Source: Chaenocephalus aceratus (taxonomy: Eukaryota > Chordata > Actinopteri > Perciformes > Channichthyidae). Taken from it: a DNA stretch of 64,000 bases. Of this stretch, positions 59,178-64,000 are shown piece after piece. The DNA is taken from assembly GCA_023974075.1 (NCBI GenBank), contig CM043800.1:13124788-13188787 (forward strand), in the 5' to 3' direction. The notes under the pieces are model-generated. The model worked only from the letters and a program-made list of their open reading frames with translations. It ran no database searches and was not told the DNA's origin. The position numbers and the translations under genes are program-made. Position 1 is the first letter of the stretch. The number at the start of each line of letters is the position of its first letter.

Positions 59178-61000
59178 TCAGACAATAACGATGTGTGACA
59201 TGTGTCTTGTGCGGACTTGAGGATGGCGTTGAGGACATCTCTCGAGGCGGCGGGGGACACATTTAGAGCCGGGGAAGGAACTTCCAGCTCTGTCACGGAG
59301 AGGAGAAGGAGAGGCTGTCAGGCCCGCTCGCTTCTTCTTCCTCGCCTGCTGGCCGAATTCTGGTTCGGCTGTGGCCTGGGCTACAGCCGGAGCCGGAGAT
59401 TTTCTAGACCAACTCGCCCTCGTCTCCTGCCTGGGCTGGGGACTCGGGGCGGGCTGCGCCCTCTGCTGTCCCGGGTACTTTGAACCCAGCGCAGCGAGGG
59501 CTAGCGCGTGCAGCGTGGGCGAAGGGCCCGCCGTTGCAAAAGCCGCGGCTGGACCCTTCGAGGGAGAGACAAAGGTGGAGAGAGCCTCGTCTTCTTTCTT
59601 TTTCGACTCGCACTTCCTTTGCATGGAAGCGAGAGCGGAGCCGAAAATCCCCTCGGGAACGATGGGCATGTCAAGCACATCTTCCTTTTCCCGGTCTGGG
59701 AGGTTGGTGAGGTTGAGCCATCTAGCTCTTTCCTGCACCACCATGATCCCCCATTACCTTGCCCGTGGCCTGGACGGCGCAGCGTTGGACACGGAGACAA
59801 ATGTCTGTGACCGCGGCTATCTCGTCCAGAGTGGCCGGTCCAGGATTGCTCGACATATCCTCACAGAGCTCCGCTTGGTATGCGGTTAGCATCGAGGAAA
59901 CGTTCAGAGCCCTGGCGGACAACGCTGCGGCTCTGTAGGCCCGTTCCGTCATGGTAGACTGGAATCGGTCCGTTTTTGCTGGCAGCGTGGGGTTCCTGCT
60001 TGGCGGCTGGCCCCATCCTCGGTAGGAGGTGGGCTGCCACCAGCGGTTTCCATAGGTGGTATGTGGAGCAGGCCGAGCCTCTCCATATCGTCACAGTCAA
60101 GGGAGGAGGCACCCTGATTGGGGCCTTGTTGCTAAAGGGCCGGTCTCTCCACGAGACCGACACCTCATCCAACATCTCCGGGAAGACCGGGAGGAGTTGC
60201 CTCTTTGCCCTCGTTGTTTGGGAAAAAAGTTTTCCCTCATAACGGGACCTGGAGGTCTCCTTGGCCACTTCGGGCCATGGGATGTCTAGTTTGGCCGCAG
60301 CGCGCTGACACACGGCTTGTAGGTCCATACTGAGACAGGGCGAAGCTGGTGTGCTGTCGCCCGGGGGAGCAGCCATCGCTCCCGGCTTTGCAGCCTGAGC
60401 CGATGACATGAAGATGTCGTCTTCCTGCTCATCCGAGTCAGACAGGAGGAACTCAGAGGTGTACTCTTCGTCCTCCATGCAGTCTAACTCCAGGACATCT
60501 TCCGCGGGTGAAACCGTGGTGAGGTCCAGTCGGGAGCCCCAGTTTGGTATAGCGTGGGGCCCCGTTCCCGCGTTCTTTGCCGCCACCGGATCTCGGCCTG
60601 ATATGGCGCGAGATTCCGGTTCTGCGGGTGCCGCTGTCGGTGAGCCCCAGACCGCAGTGAGGGACTCCATCTCTGCGGCAGACGTCCCCGTGCCTTGATT
60701 GCCGGTCGGCGGATCAGTGGACATGAGGGGGTCCCGTCCCGACAGGTTAACTTGTTGCGCTAACCTTCGGTGGAGGCTCTTCACGGTGAGGCGGGCACAA
60801 TGTCCGCACGAGCCGGGGTTGTCAATGGCCTCCTGGGCGTGTTCCAGCCCGAGGCAGGACGAACAGATCTGGTGTGAGTCTGTGCCTGACACTTTCAACC
60901 CGCAACCGCAGCGCCGAGCCTCCGAGATCCTGACTCCTCTGGTGTGAGGGGGAGAGGCATCCATCTCGTTCGCCGTGAGGCGTGGAGAGGGTCCGCTCAT
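59178..61000 (-). pseudogene. Copy C gag-like ORF, several frameshifts
   Basis: The frame is open upstream, but the ATG shared with copy B is at 61000 (MSGPSPRLTANEMDAS). Cys/His module: C-x-C in RRCGCGLK, then SHQICSSCLGLEHAQ and SCGHC. The first frame stays true to about 60110 (RDRPFSNKAPI), then shifts and ends at 59861 in wrong-frame sequence. Correct gag resumes in other frames: TERAYRAAALSARALNVSS (59952-59722) and VVQERARWLNLTNLPDREK (59744-59178), with further indels between. Compared with copy A, this copy keeps the middle segment that A lost, so between them most of gag is represented. Confidence 0.85.
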
Positions 61001-61190
61001 GACAGGTACGTTCGAGAAAAAAATGTTTACCGATCTGTCTTTAATCCAGGGGAAAAAGGACAGCGTGGGTCTTTTTTCTCTCAAGGATATTACCTGGTAT
61101 GGTAATATTCCTGTAATCCTTTTCTCCTCCGTGGAAGAGAGAAGAAAAAAGTGTCCTTGCTACCGTGGTGTCGGTAGTGAGGAAAAAACA

Positions 61191-61220
61191 CAAGTTAGCA
61201 ACTGGTGTGTTGCTAACTTG
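61191..61220 (-). other. Conserved leader hairpin, copy C
   Basis: Perfect 12-bp stem CAAGTTAGCAAC / GTTGCTAACTTG with a 6-base loop, identical to copy B. A second hairpin, GGATATTACC / GGTAATATTCC, lies at 61084-61112. Confidence 0.75.
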
Positions 61221-61381
61221 AAGTCAAAACCTTACCTTACTCCAGAGGAAGAACGGCGAGGTTGACTATAATCTTCTTCTGTGAGAGAATCGGGTAGCCG
61301 GCTAACGCCCGTCGACCGAAAAGTAGTTGGGTTCCGTCTGTGGACCGTTAAGCTAGCCCGGCTACCGTTCGAGATGTGCTC

Positions 61382-61549
61382 TGAAGCGAGAAGAGGTGTT
61401 TGAATGACGCATGCGTCGTGGCGCAGGCTACTTATAGGGGTGATTTCCCCTGACGTTGACGTCAAGAATCACCGGCCAATCAGGATTGGCGTAATGAGAT
61501 TGATGCTTCTGTTTGCTCCGTGATGAGGCGCATCCCATAGTGAGACATC
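61382..61549 (-). repeat. Copy C 5' inverted terminal repeat
   Basis: Inverted complement of 56152-56325. Contains the CRE TGACGTCA at 61457-61464 and CTATAAG at 61431-61437 (read on the minus strand), with CCAAT boxes further out, as in copies A and B. Confidence 0.92.
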
Positions 61550-61573
61550 GAACGGAGTGTTATGAATGAGAAC

Positions 61574-62747
61574 TGTGGTAACATTACTTAACTAGCTAGC
61601 TATAGCAACAGAAAAATATTTTCATTCATCATCTTCACCAGTCAGAAAATGTCCGCTAGCCGCGATGCTAATTTGTGCTATGTTAAACTCCATTGACTTA
61701 TGCTAAAAATGTTAGCGATCTAAAAGTCTGCTATTTTTGGCTGTTTTGGGTCGACTTCAGTGACTGTAATATCGAAAATCTTACCGAATTGAATGTTCAC
61801 AAAGCTGCGGACCGGTTATACACTGCATAACAAGGGAACTAACATAGCTAACTTAGCTAACGTTAGCTAATTTAGCTGTTGTAGTGCCGAGAGACGGGAC
61901 CTACAGATTAAACTAGACTACTTGTAGTGTACATGCAGAATTATTTCAATTTAAAATAGTTTTAAAATGCTCACATATACCTGACTCTCGTGCTGTATTT
62001 TCCTCTCGTTTCTTTTTAATTTTCCGTTTCGAAGCACCTGATTAATGCTTTCTCTTTGACGGCACCATAATACCATCATCAACAGACAGAGGCAACACAC
62101 TTGCATTTGAATCTGCCAATCAGATCAATCTATTGCTGGAGAGGGGGGGCCTCCCCAAAATCTGTGAGATTGATTGATTTTATGATCACTGGCACGTAAT
62201 GTGTCCAATGAGAACGTTAACATGTTTTAGAGCGTTATAAAAAATATTTGTTTAGCGAAGACGGAGGTCAGTTTTGGATAGCGGAAAGCTACATTACCCA
62301 TGATCCTCACTGTCAGCTGGAAGTGGCACGTTTGATTACTGTTTTGGACTGTCTGCCGTGGATGGGCTGCATTCCACTCCAAATAGCAGGTTGGGTAACC
62401 AGAATCCAAACGCCAGCTGTTTTATGGATTCTCATTTAATTTCCAAGAATATCCCAGTACTGGGTTATTTTCAATTTCTAAATAAGCATATATATTAAAC
62501 AAATAGAAATAAGACGTAAGAATATTATATTCAAGAATGAAAAAATATGTGCATTGCATGGACACATTTATATATATATATATGCATATATATATGCATA
62601 TATATGTGTGCATATATGCATATATATGCGTGCATATATGCATATATGTGTGTGTCTGTATATATTTATAAACTGTATATTATTCCTGATTGCTTTATTT
62701 TTGAGAAACCTAGTCTGCACCTACCTGGGTTTTAAGAGAGTCCAATA
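61574..62747. other. Intergenic DNA with an AT/ATGC microsatellite
   Basis: Contains GCTAGC/TTAGCTAA-rich sequence near 61590-61880 and a low-complexity tract of TATA, GCATATA and TGTG words at 62568-62660. Frames across the tract (Ile/Tyr/Met/His runs) are artefacts. No gene seen. Confidence 0.55.
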
Positions 62748-62755
62748 CCCTATGA

Positions 62756-63293
62756 CAGTGATTCTCAAACTTTTTCAAATAATGTACCCCCCTTCGAAAA
62801 AAAAACCCTGATCAGCACAACATTTGTTAGGGAAGAAACGCCTATATAAAGAGGTACAGCACAGTGCTGCACCATCGGTGTCTGATTTATTAAAACAACA
62901 ACCTTGTAACCGAGAAACACTTAAATGCTACATTTCAAATGTTTACAATCCATCACTAAATTCATGGCAAACCAATGTTAACATCATGCAATAACACTAA
63001 GACGACATTAGTTGCATTGAACTGATCTTTTTAATAAGTTGTACTTACAATTTAGTGAGAAACATGGGCTTGTGCTTCACTGAGGATCTTTGTTATTCTC
63101 AGTGACAGGAAGGCCACTGCAGTTATTACACTTCGCGTTTTGAAATATGTGTAACTCTGTTAATATAAAACCTACACTGCTCAAACTTCGTTACTTTTCC
63201 TAAAATTGGTATTTTTTTTTCTTTCATTAACATAAAAATAAATCTCACGTACCCCCTGCAGTACTCCAACGTACCCCCATTTGAGAACCACTG
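62756..63293. mobile_element. hAT MITE with CCCTATGA duplication
   Basis: Ends CAGTGATTCTCAAA and CAGTGGTTCTCAAA (reverse complement of the right end), flanked by perfect 8-bp direct repeats CCCTATGA (62748-62755 and 63294-63301). Both ends have a GTACCCC motif just inside. The 538-bp interior has no transposase. End sequence and duplication length fit hAT (Charlie-like). Confidence 0.9.
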
Positions 63294-63479
63294 CCCTATG
63301 AGACTGTTCAGTCTCATAAAACATGCTCAATTTACTTTGATGGGAGATCTACAGAAGCAAAGTGTGATAGACAAAGATGCATTCCTATATTAAACAAACC
63401 GAAAATAAAACGTTGTTGTTCCACGAGTTGTAGCCATAGCAAATGGATTAACGAGTCAATTTAGGTACTTAACCTTCAA

Positions 63480-64000
63480 CTACCTGCTGTCTGAAATCCC
63501 TGTGACATCACTGTAGAATAGCATAGACTGATCGAAAATTACACCAAGGTTTTTTATGTTTGCCCTTATGTTACCAACTTACCACTGAATGAACCCAGGT
63601 GGCTTGCTACCTTAGAGGCGATGTTATCAGCCGCTAAGATCAAGACTTCCGTTTTCGATGCATTGAGCTGTAGGAAGTTGCTTGACTTCCACTCCTCAAT
63701 TGCAGACAGACATGTGATGAGGGTGTTTACTTTTTCCATTTTGACATGTTTGAAGGAGAAGTATATCTGGATATAATCTGCGTAGCAGTGATACGAGAAA
63801 TTGGCTAATTAAGCAGCCCAATGGAAGCATGTACAGGGCAAAAAGAAGGGGGGCTAAAACAGAACCCTAGGGCAGGCCGCAGGATAGGGGAGTGCTATGT
63901 GATGAAAATGGACCCACCGCCACGGAGAAACTTCTCCCACTGAGGTACGAGTGAACCCATACAGCTGCGGACTTTCCCTGTCTGCCTATAGGCGGACGCA
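63480..64000 (-). pseudogene. Partial LINE reverse transcriptase, runs off the window
   Basis: On the minus strand, entering from beyond 64000: LPQG-type motif region near 63865-63885, then LLFALYMLPLG-like sequence and SYHCYADYIQIYFS (catalytic YAD-Y; the second Asp is Tyr), followed by LSAIEEWKSSNFLQLNASKT and NLGVIFDQS down to about 63530. These are the palm and thumb motifs of an L2/CR1-like non-LTR RT. Several indels break the frame, for example around 63840-63870 and near 63570. The rest of the element lies outside the window on the right, and its 3' end is missing on the left. Confidence 0.75.

Larger units (their letters stand above)
56103..61573 (-). mobile_element. DIRS-type YR retrotransposon, copy C
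   Basis: A 5.47-kb element, 5' end at 61573. AAC (inverse of GTT) at 56103-56105 and 61571-61573 marks the borders; the empty site would read ACCACA-GTT-AGTCTA. It has both terminal repeats and the ICR complete, a multi-frameshift gag, the same two RT deletions as copy B, and the best-preserved recombinase of the three. In opposite orientation to copy B, 5.2 kb away. Confidence 0.93.

Noticed and set aside
58279..59262. A 327-codon frame in DIRS copy C
   Set aside because: Only the gag tail and repeat array are meaningful; the end is RT/RNase H sequence joined across deletions, stopping at the first frameshift.
62422..62811. Ile/Tyr/Met-rich small proteins on both strands, possible membrane peptides
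   Set aside because: They translate an AT/ATGC low-complexity tract and have no other support.

Overview
The window reads as vertebrate nuclear DNA, almost certainly from a teleost fish. It is AT-rich, has long non-coding stretches, (CA)n microsatellites and homopolymer runs, and carries repeats I associate with fish genomes: hAT, TTAA-type and Harbinger-like MITEs, L2-clade LINE remnants and DIRS-type tyrosine-recombinase (YR) retrotransposons. I find no complete cellular gene. Three short open stretches look like possible exons (minus 4358-4498, plus 5099-5288, plus 42576-42655), but I recognise none of them.

Layout. 1-12.4 kb is mostly plain intergenic DNA, with a CA microsatellite near 4.7 kb, a hAT-like MITE (5421-6548) and a TTAA-flanked MITE (10019-10626). 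12.4-14.25 kb is a 5'-truncated, dead L2-type LINE. 16.6-20 kb holds a retroposon-like tail and a 2.96 kb element with 525-bp inverted arms and a perfect 7-bp target duplication. 20-25.5 kb is intergenic, with a LINE 3' end (22.76-23.04 kb) and an LTR-like fragment. 25.5-31 kb is DIRS copy A (minus). 31-45 kb is intergenic with MITEs at 35.8, 37.0, 37.1 and 44.0 kb. 45.29-50.86 kb is DIRS copy B (plus), inserted in sequence that carries repeated X-box-like palindromes. 53.6 and 54.8 kb hold two hAT elements with exact 8-bp target duplications and remnants of BED zinc fingers. 56.10-61.57 kb is DIRS copy C (minus). 62.7-63.3 kb is another hAT MITE, and the last 0.5 kb is part of an antisense LINE reverse transcriptase.

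The main content is the trio of DIRS elements. In each, the order is: 5' inverted terminal repeat with its own CCAAT/CRE/TATA-like promoter, a 5' leader with conserved hairpins, gag with a Cys/His motif, a linker with 45-bp repeats, RT, RNase H and a methyltransferase-like segment, a YR, an internal complementary region (ICR), and the 3' inverted repeat. The ICR is the reverse complement of the element's two ends joined through a shared GTT, as expected for circle-based YR integration; all three copies sit at GTT without target duplication. No copy is intact. A keeps the RT/RNase H block, with a stop and a frameshift, but has a dead YR. B and C share two deletions that remove the RT core, yet keep a nearly intact YR. 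B and C have different flanks, so they appear to be independent insertions of one deletion-bearing, non-autonomous lineage.

All calls rest on reading the sequence. Superfamily assignments come from motifs, terminal sequences and target duplications, not from a database search.
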